A stretch of DNA of 64,000 nucleotides from assembly GCA_023055425.1 (NCBI GenBank), contig JALGPY010000005.1, positions 78,533,495 to 78,597,494 on the forward strand, in the 5' to 3' direction. The stretch is from Linanthus parryae. Taxonomy: Eukaryota > Streptophyta > Magnoliopsida > Ericales > Polemoniaceae. The position numbers and the translations under genes are program-made. The notes beneath the pieces are model-generated. The model searched no databases. It was not told the DNA's origin and saw nothing but the letters and a program-made list of their open reading frames with translations. Shown one piece after another: positions 24,554 through 34,783 of this stretch. Position 1 is the first letter of the stretch. Every line of letters begins with the position of its first letter.

Positions 24554-24642
24554 TCTTCGTTTTCTCTCTCATGTTCTTTAATGGCCGGACGAATTTCATT
24601 GTACAATGATTTAAGGTTGTTGAGGGCCTGATTTTTTGTTTC
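24554..24642 (-). pseudogene. 5' part of the host-like exon interrupted by element A
   Basis: The minus strand has a pyrimidine-rich acceptor TTGCTTTGTTTGTAG ending at 24643, followed by an open frame beginning ETKNQALNNLKSLYNEIR and running without stop to the insertion point of element A. It then joins in frame to 10512-10336. The Lys/Glu-rich composition continues in the other half. Five bases (24554-24558) are the second copy of the target duplication. No family is recognised. Confidence 0.65.
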
Positions 24643-25488
24643 CTACAAACAAAGCAATGGATCATGGAAAAAAGCTTTTGCTTCAGTAAAATCAAGTACT
24701 GTAATGGTTTGTCAAATCATCATCTTAAATATTGAATGAAGACTGATAAGTATGGATATAAATCGAAAATATAAATCTTAAATCAGTTATAGAGGCGAAA
24801 TGTGAGCAGTACATTAAAGGTTGTAGAAACTAAGTTTAGGAGGGACACTTATAAGGAAATAAACCATTTTGAGATGAGGAGGCACATAGAAGCATCTCAA
24901 AAAAGGTACATTGAAGCGACATGACGAAATTTAATAGTTTCATCAGTGGTAGGTAAACCAAGTAAGGGAAGTAACAAGGCATCAAGGTAGATAACACAGT
25001 GAATTCACCCAAGTCATGAAAAGGAGATTTAAAGTATAGTGTGGAAGCTGAACAAGGACAAAGGAAGCTCGTGAAGACATTAAATGAAAGGGGAAAGAAT
25101 AATTTAGTTGTCACACAGGAAATTATCTTTTTCGGACAACGGAAAGTGGCGCTAAGTTTGTTGCCTAGGGATAACATATTTGTCCAGGGTACAAGATCAG
25201 GTTAACTTTTAGATGCTCATATAGGAACTTGTCAGTGATGACAACCTTAAAGTTGGGAACGGGGTTATATCAAACGGTCCGAGAAACATGTCGAAGTGTC
25301 AAGTTAATGGGAGACAAGGAATGGCAGAGACTATTAAAACCAACAAACATAGTGAAGGGTGCAATATTTTGGGAGTTAAATGCATAAAAGGTAGAATACC
25401 TTATCAATGGACATTCTACCGGGAGTTATAAGGGCTTGAGTGGGGGCATATAGCTCTTAAATCATGTAAATAGACGGGATATGGAAGG
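24643..25488. other. Region between split exon and element C; part intron, part gypsy2 internal DNA
   Basis: No coding domain is readable on either strand; the ORF at 24836-25177 has none. The sequence is continuous with 51421-51823 once element C is removed (GAAGG duplicated at both ends), and that part ends in the gypsy2 3' LTR. So at least the right side belongs to a gypsy element internal region. Where it meets the exon's intron I cannot tell; no 5' LTR is visible here. Confidence 0.5.
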
Positions 25489-26646
25489 TGAAAGACAATA
25501 CAGTAGGAATAACCATAGGATCAATACTCTAGAAAGGGGGTTGAATAGAGTATGACAACTTTAGCAACTTTTTCTAAAAGAGTGGTTTCAAAGGAGTTTG
25601 TGAAATGCAGCAAGTATTTCAAGGCCTTGAAATGAGTTTCAAGTCCTTGGAATCAAAGAGATAGTAAAGAGAAAGCTGATAGTTTTCAAGGCCTTCAAAT
25701 GAGGTTCATGCCCTTGAACTGAAAACCTGTTTTGAGCAGTTTGTATGCTAAGTGAAATGCAGTAATGTAAAGGCAAGAGACATGATGATTTATAAAGATC
25801 AGTTCACTTGGACCTACATCTCTACCTCAGGGACTTAATCCCTGCAGGATTTTCAACTCAATTATTATTAATCAGAAGCTAAGCCCCTAGATCTCAAGCA
25901 CAGAGAGATACCTTACTCTGTTACAGCTTGTTGTTCTCACTAACCTATCTAGTACTTGTTCTAGCTAACTGATTAACTAAGAGTTCTCTATTTTTCTGTT
26001 TGAACAATCCAGGAGAATAAGAACTAGAAGTATTATCAGAATGATATACAAATAAAGCTCATAATAGAAGAACACTAGAACTGAGTCTGAAAGTGAATAT
26101 GCAGTGCTCTTCAGATGATCAGATTGGATAATTTGATCTCCTTCTTTGTTGCTTGCCAATCTCTGTGAAGTGTTTGAGAGTTTCTTTAAAGTTCTGTTGT
26201 TATATCTTCAAGCCTTCCTACCTTTATGGTGACTCTTCTAACATCTCTCCAAACGGATAGTTATAAGTATCTTCAAAGATACTGACTTGATCTTGTTTGT
26301 TAGAAGGTTGGGAAGCTTTAGATGTAGCAGATCAATGTGCATAATAGCTCTGTAAGATTGATTTCCATTCTGCATTCAAATAAGTTAGGAAACAATCCTG
26401 CAAAATAGGAAACTAAATATCCCTGCACAAACTGAGTCAAACAAATAGATTAAACACAATATATAGTAGAGAAATGATTTTTCTTTCATCCTCAAGTGAA
26501 ATATAATGAATTATATGAGATTAGGAGTTTGAAGAAGATCATCAGCTCACCCTAATCTGCAGTGTTAGTTTCAAACCATTGAAATCAGTTTCAAGGCCTT
26601 GAAACAGACAAGCTGTTTCAAGCCTTTGAAACAGGCTGAAATTATA
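25489..26646 (-). repeat. 3' LTR of element C
   Basis: On the minus strand it begins TATAATTTCAGC (usual TGTAAGTTCAGC, two changes) and ends ATTGTCTTTCA. Palindrome copies occur near 25616, 25688 and 26590. The purine tract CAAAGGGGAGAT (minus) precedes it at 26647-26658. Confidence 0.82.
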
Positions 26647-27956
26647 ATCTCCCCTTTGATGAAAGACAAAACAAAACATCTATAGGAGTTGAATCTCTGC
26701 AAAAAAAATAGTCATTAGAGCATAGCAGAATCCATGAAAATAAAACTTAACACAAAATATCCAAGTGATCCAACTTATTAGAAAAAAAAAAATCAGCAAA
26801 GTGCAATGTCTAAGTCTACCAACAGCAAATCCTAATTATCTAACACCAGATCTCTAAACTAGAAACACAAATAAGAATCCTAGAATTTCTCCCCGTTTTT
26901 GAATTTCATCAAAAAAGAATGAGAATATGTTGGATCAAAGTTTGGAAAAATTTGAGAAAAATAGTATTAGAAGATAGAAATTTTCAAGACTTTGAAGAAT
27001 ATTTCAAGGCCTTGAAAAGGAAAGAAATAAGAGGCAAGAATTAAGGGGTTGAGTCTCCATCTCCCTTGCGCCCAGCTTCTTCCTCACAAATATTTTCTTC
27101 ATCATCCTCATCATCTTGTTGCTCTTCCTGATCACCAGCATCTCTAGGTTCCTTAAAGAGTTGTTCTTCAGTCACTACCTCTGGAATTGCAGCTTTCTTC
27201 TTCTTCTTCTTTAGATCTTTGAGCAGCATCCCATAGTCTAGACTGTCCACATCAGCTTGTTCCTGTTCATCATTACCCTTTTCTTGAACCACCTTTTTCC
27301 CTTTGTCCACCACCCCTGTAGCCTCATCCTGAGTTGTATGCTCACTGAACAAATCTCTAGTTAAACCTTCTGCATCCTTCTTTGATCCTTGTGCCGTCTG
27401 AGACAATTCTTCTTCCACATGAAGTACATTGATGCTCTTGAAGATTTTTTCAACCACATACTTTACCTGTTTGAATTCAGTGCCAAACTCATGCTGATTT
27501 TCCTTCAGCTCATCCATGTTCTTATCAAGATAGTCAAGCCTTTGAATCACCAAGCCAAGGTCTTGAAGTTGAGAGGATGGTTTTGAAGGAGGGGTCAAGG
27601 CCTTGGGTTTAGAAAAATTCTTGGATTGTAGGTCCTTCTCAGACAGATCATAGTATAACTTCCATATCCCATCACTGGTTTTCAAAACACCAATTATCTC
27701 AAATGCTTTTTCATCAAGCATGCCAAAACCAGTAGTAATGGTATATTATTTGTCAGAGGTAAGGTCAAGGTGAAGAAAGAAACCAGAAAGCAGATTAGCA
27801 TAGGGTAAAGGGTGCTTCTTTCTTTGGTCTGAGAGTAGAGCATATGTTCCATCACAGTTGTTGGAAGATCAATCTCATACCTATGCATGATCAAATTCAT
27901 CAAATAAAGTACCCTTTCATTCAGGAGCCCTTTTGAATTCTCCCTAGGCACTACAT

Positions 27957-29315
27957 GCAACAACCCCCTTATCCGGCTTGGGACGAGCCCAAGACCGGGA
28001 GGGCGATGCTTTATAGAGGCGGCGTAGATCAAAAGCAATATAATCCACAACACATATTTACAATATTGAGCAATTACATTAAAATTTAAATCTCGTACAC
28101 GAGATGATACTATTACATAATAATTTGGCTAACTATACTAGATAAACTACTAGTGACATCCATAGTCTAAGTGAGACTCACGCTCCTTCTATTATATGAT
28201 CCCCACCTCCTAGACCTATGGTGGGAAGAATTAATAACAAGAACCACAGTTTTTGAAAATCAGCAAAAAACACTGAATGGGATACACCTTTGCATGTAGA
28301 AAAGGAAGAAGATATAGCTTGTTGGGTCATGAGTTACATAAAATAAAAGTGAAAGAGTATAAGGAATACGTTATCAGAGTTTGCAACGGAGCAAATGACA
28401 GAGCTAATAAGAATCCCGATAATCATCAACATTTCCAATCAAGTGTTTCACAAGTGTTATTTTCCATCTAGTATACAAGTAAAATCATTAGTTCTCCAAT
28501 ATATAGTCAAAAAATCCAATTATTATGCACAATACCGGAGATAGTAATGGTCAACAAAGGACCTCCCAAATAGTAATGGTCAAAAACGGACCTCCCAAAT
28601 AGTAACGGTCAACAAAGGACCTCCCAAATAGTAACGGTCAACAAAGGACCTCCCAAATAGTAACGGTCAACAAAGGACCTCCCACATAGCAACGGTCAAC
28701 AAAGGACCTCCCAAATAGTAACGGTTAACAAAGGACCTCCCAAATAACAACGGTCAACAAAGGACCTCCAATATGGTAATAGATTCCGCAACGTGCAATA
28801 TTCCACTTTACGTTATTAACAAGTTATTATTTTCACGTGACCGTTTCAAAGCAATCATTTCAAAACGTAAACAAACTGAAGTAAAGCATGTGAATCATAA
28901 AACACATTTTGAGACAAGTTATAAAATCAAACGTCGACACGAAAGAAGCTAGGCACACAAGAATAAGCATGTAACTCACAAGTACATTTTGAGACAAGAC
29001 ATAAAATCATATTTTGACACGAAGGAAGCAAGGCACACGAGGCTAAGTATGTAATCTCACCTTAAGCCAAGATAGCGATTCACAATATTCACGGGTTGTT
29101 GACGTAGCCTATGTCTACGAATCCGTCGCAATAGCAGCCCCAAGAAGGATTACAAGTGTTTGGAGGCCTTGGAAAGCTTGGGCCTTGAAGAGCTTAAGAG
29201 GCTTCCATGGAGGATATGAAGAAAAAGAGGAAAATGAATGAAGGAGATGAAGAAGATGATGGAGCTGAATTTATTGGGTTGTTTCAGCCCCAAATAGAGA
29301 GAGAGATGTATTGGA
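27957..29315 (+). mobile_element. Gypsy-like LTR insertion (probable solo LTR) in the env-like ORF of C
   Basis: Flanked on both sides by CTACA, a perfect 5-bp TSD; removing it rejoins sequence that aligns with element A near 14745. It starts TGCAACAACCCCCTTATCCGG, close to the TGTAACACCCC...CGGCTTGGGACGAGCC beginning of many gypsy LTRs. The right end is GTATTGGA rather than ...CA, so the end may be mutated or truncated. It contains the 29-bp minisatellite. ORFs at 28277-28471 and 29207-29398 show no domain; the second crosses the insertion boundary. Confidence 0.65.
28542..28773 (+). repeat. 29-bp minisatellite, 8 copies
   Basis: Eight head-to-tail units of exactly 29 bp, each with GGTCAACAAAGGACCTCC or a one/two-base variant, separated by CAAATAGTAAC. 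Copies 1 and 2 carry TAATGG instead of TAACGG; copy 8 is the most diverged. Confidence 0.92.
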
Positions 29316-30499
29316 CTACACACCTCATCAAGATTGTGAACAAAATTTTGTCTTCAACATTTAGCACAGAGTGTGTTAGCTTTTTGGAGGAGCTATAGAC
29401 ATTAGGTAGAAAGAATTCTTCCCTAGCCAGTTTCAATGCTCAACCTTGTTTGGATAGTTCTCAGTATCGTACCTCTTTAGACAGCCTGGAACATTTGCAA
29501 ACTCTGAGTGATCTAACTCCATTATAATCCCAGCAACTTTAGATTGAACCACTAGGTTCAAAGTTTTTTTGTTTTGCACTAAGTTCAGATAGAAAAGCCT
29601 AGTAAGTCTGGGGTAGGCTACTTCAAGAGGGTTCAACACTTTCCAAAGAGAAATTTTCTTCAGTCTCTTAATACATTCCAGGTTCATGGTTTTCAACATA
29701 TCAACACTAACCATGCTGCAATAGTCTACTAATCTAGAAGAAAACCCATCCAACCACTGACCTCTAGAAGATTGAGAAATAAACCACTTACTTGAAATTT
29801 TCTAACCAGGGGATTGAGGCTTTTCAGAATACATCTGAAGTTCCTTTCCAGTGCTTTTCTCTTGTGCAATCTCTACAACTTTTCCTTTTCCCTGTCAGCA
29901 ACTGTAGGCTTCTTCTTCTTTAACTTATTTGGACTAGCCACTTATTCCTCTGGTTGTTTCTCTGGAGCAGACTGATCTCCCATCTTCTTCTTCTTGCTGG
30001 AAGTTGGAGTTTGATCCTTCTTTCTTTTCTTTGTTGGAAGAGAAGGAAACTTTTCTTCAGTTGGAATTCTGGAACTAGATCACCACTGATTATTTGAATT
30101 ACATCTTCTGCAGTCTTCCTCTTCTTTTCTGAACCCATCTTTGAACCTCCAGCCATCTTGATTATTTGAGATTCTCTTCTGGTGCTCATTAGGGTTTGAG
30201 GGTGAAGAAGAGATAGGCAGGAGTGATACGAAGAGAAAAGACAGATAGAAGAAGATAAATACTAGAGAGTTTGAGTTAGATAACAAAACTGAAATATTTC
30301 GAAATCTTTGTAAGATCTTTACAGTTTAAATTTAAATCAGTGTGAGAGTGTGACGTGGTAAAGGAAATATAATAGTGCTGATTTATATGAAATAAATCTT
30401 AAAAGGTAAATACAATATTGGACAATTATCTACTGAGATAGCATCTAACATTGAGAGATCCTGTTTTTGACTAGAAAGTATATATACTTAGTATCAAGG

Positions 30500-31001
30500 C
30501 TTTGGAAAGAGTAGAAACAAATTCAATAATAATATCCCCTTTCTCAGCATGATCTCTGATGAAATGATATCTAACATCAATATGCTTGGTTCTGGAATGC
30601 TGAACTAGATTCTTTGTGATTGAAATAGGACTGGTGTTGTCACATTTGATAGGAATCTTTGGAATCAAAACCTAGATCCCTTATTTTTTGAGCAATCCAT
30701 AAACTTGTGAGAAGCAGGCTCCAGATGCTATATATTCAGCTTCAACTGTTGATAATGCCATAGATTTCTGTTTCTTTGAATGCCAGCTAATTAGGGATGA
30801 ACCAAGGAATTGGCAACACCCTGAAGTGCTCTTTCTACCAACTTTATATCCTGCAAAGTCAGCATCTCTGTACTCTTTCTGATTTACACTCTTACCAGCT
30901 TGATCCTTTTCTAAGGATAGTGTAGAACTCATAGGAGTCTTTGTAACCTTAGAAAGAGACATGTCGTACTTGTTTTGATGAAGAAAGATCCCTTTATTCA
31001 T
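30500..31001 (-). pseudogene. RT C-terminal / RNase H remnant of element C
   Basis: 31001 onward reads MNKGIFLHQNKYDMSLSKV (end of RT/connection), then jumps from VNQKEYR to DADFAGYKVGRKSTSG, an internal deletion of the segment that in H carries ASRPDIMFSVCMC. The RNase H signature ALSTVEAEYIASGACFSQV is retained, then the frame breaks; 30668-30471 still reads IKCDNTSPISITKN and HSRTKHIDVRYHFIRD. No PR, INT or RT catalytic box exists anywhere in C. Confidence 0.8.
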
Positions 31002-31545
31002 TTTAGAATCCTAGTCAAGGTTTGGAAATGAGATCAAAGGGATCTTCATCATCATCTTCTTCTGGTTCAAGCCTTTGAGATAACTCACTCTCCTTGGCCT
31101 TGAGAGCTAATTTCTTGACACTGTCTGGTAAATCTCCATCAAATTCATTCCTAGATATCTCATGTGTAAGAAACTTCCTTGCAAGTCATCAAGTTGAAGA
31201 TATGATAGATCTTGAGCTTCTTCAATGGCATTAGTATTTGGTTTCCATTTTGCTTTAGAAAGACTTCTCAGAATCTTTCTAACCGTTTCTACATTGGAAA
31301 TGAGTTTTCCCAATGAATTAAGGTTGTTGACAATATCAGTGAATCTTTTGAACATGTCTCTGATTGATTCATCTACATTCATATTGAACAACTCATATTG
31401 CCTGAGGTATATGTTGTTCTTGGTTTTCTTGACTTGGCTAGTTCCTTCAAAATTCACCACAAGATTATCCCAGATCTCCTTGGCAGTTTTGCAACCTGAA
31501 ATCCTGTTAAATTCATATGCATTAAAGCACAATATAAGAGATTCA
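31002..31545 (-). pseudogene. Gag of element C, central part
   Basis: UBN2-like block: ISGCKTAKEIWDNLVVNFEG, MFKRFTDIVNNLNSLGKL, ILRSLSKAKWKPNTN, LSYLQLDDL. It is about three-quarters identical by eye to gag of element A. The N-terminal part continues beyond element E at 40038-40292. The join to RT/RNase H near 31002 marks the large pol deletion. Confidence 0.8.
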
Positions 31546-33088
31546 TGTAGTAGATATGCCCTAGAGGAAATCTATTTCTTGTGACATGGATATGGACTTA
31601 CGATTCATTATGTTATCGATATGAACACATGCTAACATAAATGAAGTCCTTTGAATAAAATTTCATATTCTTAAATATCCCTAGTCAACAATATTGATTT
31701 ACAGAACGATCAACTATAGACTAGTATGGGGTTTGATTGATATGGAGATATCACGATCCAACACATGGGTATGCATTAGGTGGTAATGGCATATTGGATT
31801 GACCCATCTCTGAAAAGGCTACATACAAGTAATGTAAAGTCACAAGCGCTTCTCGCGGTTACAACGGTATTGTCATCCTTAGACTTGAAGTCACTATATC
31901 ATCTAATTGGGAATATTCTGTCTTGGTAGCGTCAAACGCTACACCGTGACTGGGTAGCCATAAAGGCGCGTATCGGACCCAATATAAAGCAAGCTTAGAG
32001 ATCGTAGTGATGTAGATAGAATTTGTCCCTCCCACATAACGGGAGCAAATATCTGTGGCCACTCGAGGGATAGTGCTTATAGAAAGTCTGGCCAGACTCA
32101 GATAAATCAATATGAGATATTGATGTTATCTGCATGGATAAGTCTATTCCGAGGATCAAGAAACTATGGATTAGATAAAAGATTGTTACTTGTATGTCTC
32201 GTGTCCAATCCGGATATAGAGACAAAGGGATAAGACAATACTTGCACAAGATTTGTCGGATGACTATTTCTATTAGTTGGGTGGAATGGATTTGTTGCTA
32301 GACACCGCTCATATTAGTAAAGAGTTACTACCAACTAAGTAGAAACCTATGGGGTCACACGCCATATGGATTGAACTAGACTTGGGAATTAATCAATATG
32401 ATTAATTAATTAGAAGGATCAAAAACCAACAACTTGCAAACTTAGCAGGACTAATTTGCAAGGTGGAATAATCCATGTATAGACATGAATATGATTCTCT
32501 AAGGTGGACTAATTCATGTAGAGACATGATTAGGAATAGTTTGAAAAGATAAATAATCCATGTATGGACATGATTAGGACTAGTTTGCAAAGGGGACTAA
32601 TCCTTCATGAGTAGGATTAAGAGAGGGGTTCTTTGTGTAATAGGATAAGGAGTTGTTGGACTATATAAAGAAGACCCCTAGCTTATTTTCTCAATACTAC
32701 TACATACTTTGAGTAGGATAGAATAAATAAAGGAGAGAGAGAGAGAAACAAAAGGAGGCCGAAGCCCCCCCCCCTTTTCGCCCCTCTACCCGTCGAACAC
32801 AAAGAGGGCCCGAACCCCTCTTTGGCGATTCTTTGCGTGATTTCTTCTTCCTGTTCCATCGTTCCTAGCTAGCACAAGGAGTTGGAGGATCTTGATCTCA
32901 ATCCTAGGCGTGGAACAACTGTAGAGACGTGACATTATTCGCGTTTGAAGTCATCACAGGAAACCTAAAAGGTGACTATTACGAATCATTTACTATCGTT
33001 ATGAACTCTCTTCCGGTGATCCTTGGAGGGTCTTGTGCGGATCTTTTATTGTTTTATTCCAGTGCTTAATCCGTTACAAAACCCTATA
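31546..33088 (+). repeat. 5' LTR of element E
   Basis: Starts TGTAGTAGATATGCCCTAGAGG and ends AAAACCCTATA. It shares with the LTRs of D, F and G the U3 blocks GGTAGCGT.AAACGCTAC and GTCTGGCCAGAC and the TATA box (TATATAAA at 32662-32669). Confidence 0.85.
32662..32669 (+). promoter_or_regulatory. TATA box in the 5' LTR of E
   Basis: TATATAAA preceded by GTTGGAC, the same context as in D, F and G. Probable Pol II core promoter of the element. Confidence 0.6.
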
Positions 33089-34783
33089 GTGGTATCATAC
33101 CCACAGGTCGTAGAACATAACGTGGTTTATGTGTTATGATTCATGTCTTTTACACTTTAATTGTTTAATTATCGCGAAAAACAGACAAATAAAGCATATT
33201 AGATGCAAGTTGAATGTGATTCAACCAAAAAAGAACTAATTTTACATGGGATGTAGGAATTAGTGAGTTTGAGAAATTTTAAGATCTTAGATATTGGGTC
33301 TGGGCACAAATCTGAAAGGAGTTTTCAATTTGGAAATGTTTTGGACTTGGGCCGTCGGCCTAGATGGCTTGGGCGGCAAGGAAGTATAGGGGCGGTCCCA
33401 TGGGGGCCGATCGTCTTGGTAGTTGTTTTGGAAACAACTACCAAGACGATCGGCCCCCATGGGACCGCCCCTATACTTCCTTGCCGCCCAAGCCATCTAG
33501 GCCGAAGGCCTAGGCGGTTCGGTCGACCCCACGGGTTGGTCCGACCGGCCTAGGCTAGGCCCAGGTGGCTCCAAGGGGTTCGACCGCTAGCTTGGTGGGC
33601 CCTCTTGGACCGTTTTAGACCCTAGTAATCCTAAAATCAATTAAAATTGACCAAGCACGTTAAAATTGGATTTTAACTGTTTATGCAATTCGCATGGTGA
33701 TTGGATATGGCCTTAGATGTGGTTTATTGTGGATGTTTTAATTTTGTGGTTTGTTTTACGGCCTGCGAGCCGATCAATATTGATGTAATAATTAATTAGG
33801 GTTTACGGCCTGCCAGCCAGTATTTTTCTCAACCTATGAGATTTATTTATTTAGTTTAGATGCTAGATAGTATTAAATAGAATAGGTATCCAATATTGGA
33901 GAAAAGAAGCCCAAAGAATTAAAGGAGCCACAACATGGAGCATGGAGCATTCCACAAGGCTATGGAGGATGGACCAAAAGATTGAGGCACACGGAGATGC
34001 GCTTGCTATTTCAGGGTTCATAGATATTCTCATTGGCTTGGGAATATCTTAGTCTAGGAGGCCATATACACATCACCTTAATTTCTATTTTTGTGGTTGT
34101 TTACTTTGTTGTCTTATTATTGTTGTTGGTGTATAGATGATGCATGAAATTTAATAATAAGATAATTAACAAACCGGATCTTTTATTTGGAGTTTTGCCG
34201 AACTCAAATAAGTAGATAAGTTTATATGGATCAACAAAATAATTAAAAGTAATTGAAAGCAAAAATCCCTCAAAACTAAAATATCAAATTTTCCTTCTCG
34301 TTACTTAAACACTCATCACAAATCGATTAATCAAGGTCGTGCGTGCCAAAGCAGTGCGACTTGATTCACCATTATGTGGTGCGATGGCACATATAATATG
34401 CAACTGTTGGAGTAAGAGGTTGGACGTAACTAGGTATTTTTAATATGAATTAAAATCCTATAAGCAACCAATTGGGACTATCTATAGGATAGATAAATAA
34501 GGAGTTATTTGCCCAATTGAACCAAGATTTGCATGGGGATGCAATTGGGATTTTTCCTACCCAAATAATTAACTTTTGGGTGACTTGCCAAAGCAAGCTC
34601 AAAAGGAAGAGAAATAAGGATCTTGGCCCACTAGAAATATAATCATATTTTCCGCATTAATATCTTGAGGGTTATTAATCCGTAGAAAAATAGTGGGAGC
34701 TATGTTTAACAATTTAAGTCCTTGTTAAATATAGTTAAACGTCACAAAATTTGTTATTTTTTCTTTGTTGAATAATCATGGCT
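33089..34783 (+). other. Untranslated leader of element E
   Basis: Begins with a decayed PBS (TGGTATCATACCC at 33090; relatives have TGGTATCAGAGCC). It holds the palindrome, then sequence collinear with the leaders of D and G: CCTAAAATCAATTAAAATTG, the GGATCTTTTATTTGGAGTT region and CTTGGCCCACTAGAAA. The relic gag start (ATGGCTTCAAACG) is near 34779. Confidence 0.7.
33350..33510 (+). repeat. 161-bp near-perfect palindrome in the leader of E
   Basis: Arms 33350-33428 and 33432-33510 are reverse complements with one mismatch (33354/33506) around a 3-base centre TGG; the inner 74 bp match perfectly. In relatives D and G only the central 11 bp of each arm are perfect. The right arm is like the downstream leader of D and G, so the left arm appears to be a copy of the right one. 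Confidence 0.95.

Larger units (their letters stand above)
27041..30189 (-). pseudogene. env-like third ORF of element C, interrupted
   Basis: Starts at 30189 (MSTRRESQIIKMAGGSKMGS) and ends at 27041 (...GDGDSTP). The middle block around 29753-29433 reads DYCSMVSVDMLKTMNLE and YPRLTRLFYLNL, resembling a domain that databases describe as a putative plant transposon protein (from memory, tentative). 27721-27041 has WKLYYDLSEKDLQSKN, a heptad segment (ENQHEFGTEFKQVKYVVEKIF), a Lys run and an acidic tail. The insertion 27957-29315 splits it. Conservation among A, C and H shows that it was once a selected gene of this family. No membrane anchor is obvious. Confidence 0.72.

Noticed and set aside
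24836..25177. 113-codon minus-strand ORF next to the split exon as an upstream exon
   Set aside because: No suitable splice sites or domain, and a hydrophobic composition unlike the exon; probably chance in gypsy2 DNA.
28542..28773. CRISPR-like array
   Set aside because: Direct tandem units of 29 bp with no distinct spacers, in a eukaryotic retroelement: a minisatellite.
33263..33553. ORFs on both strands across the palindrome
   Set aside because: They read through an inverted repeat in an untranslated leader, so both strands are open by symmetry.
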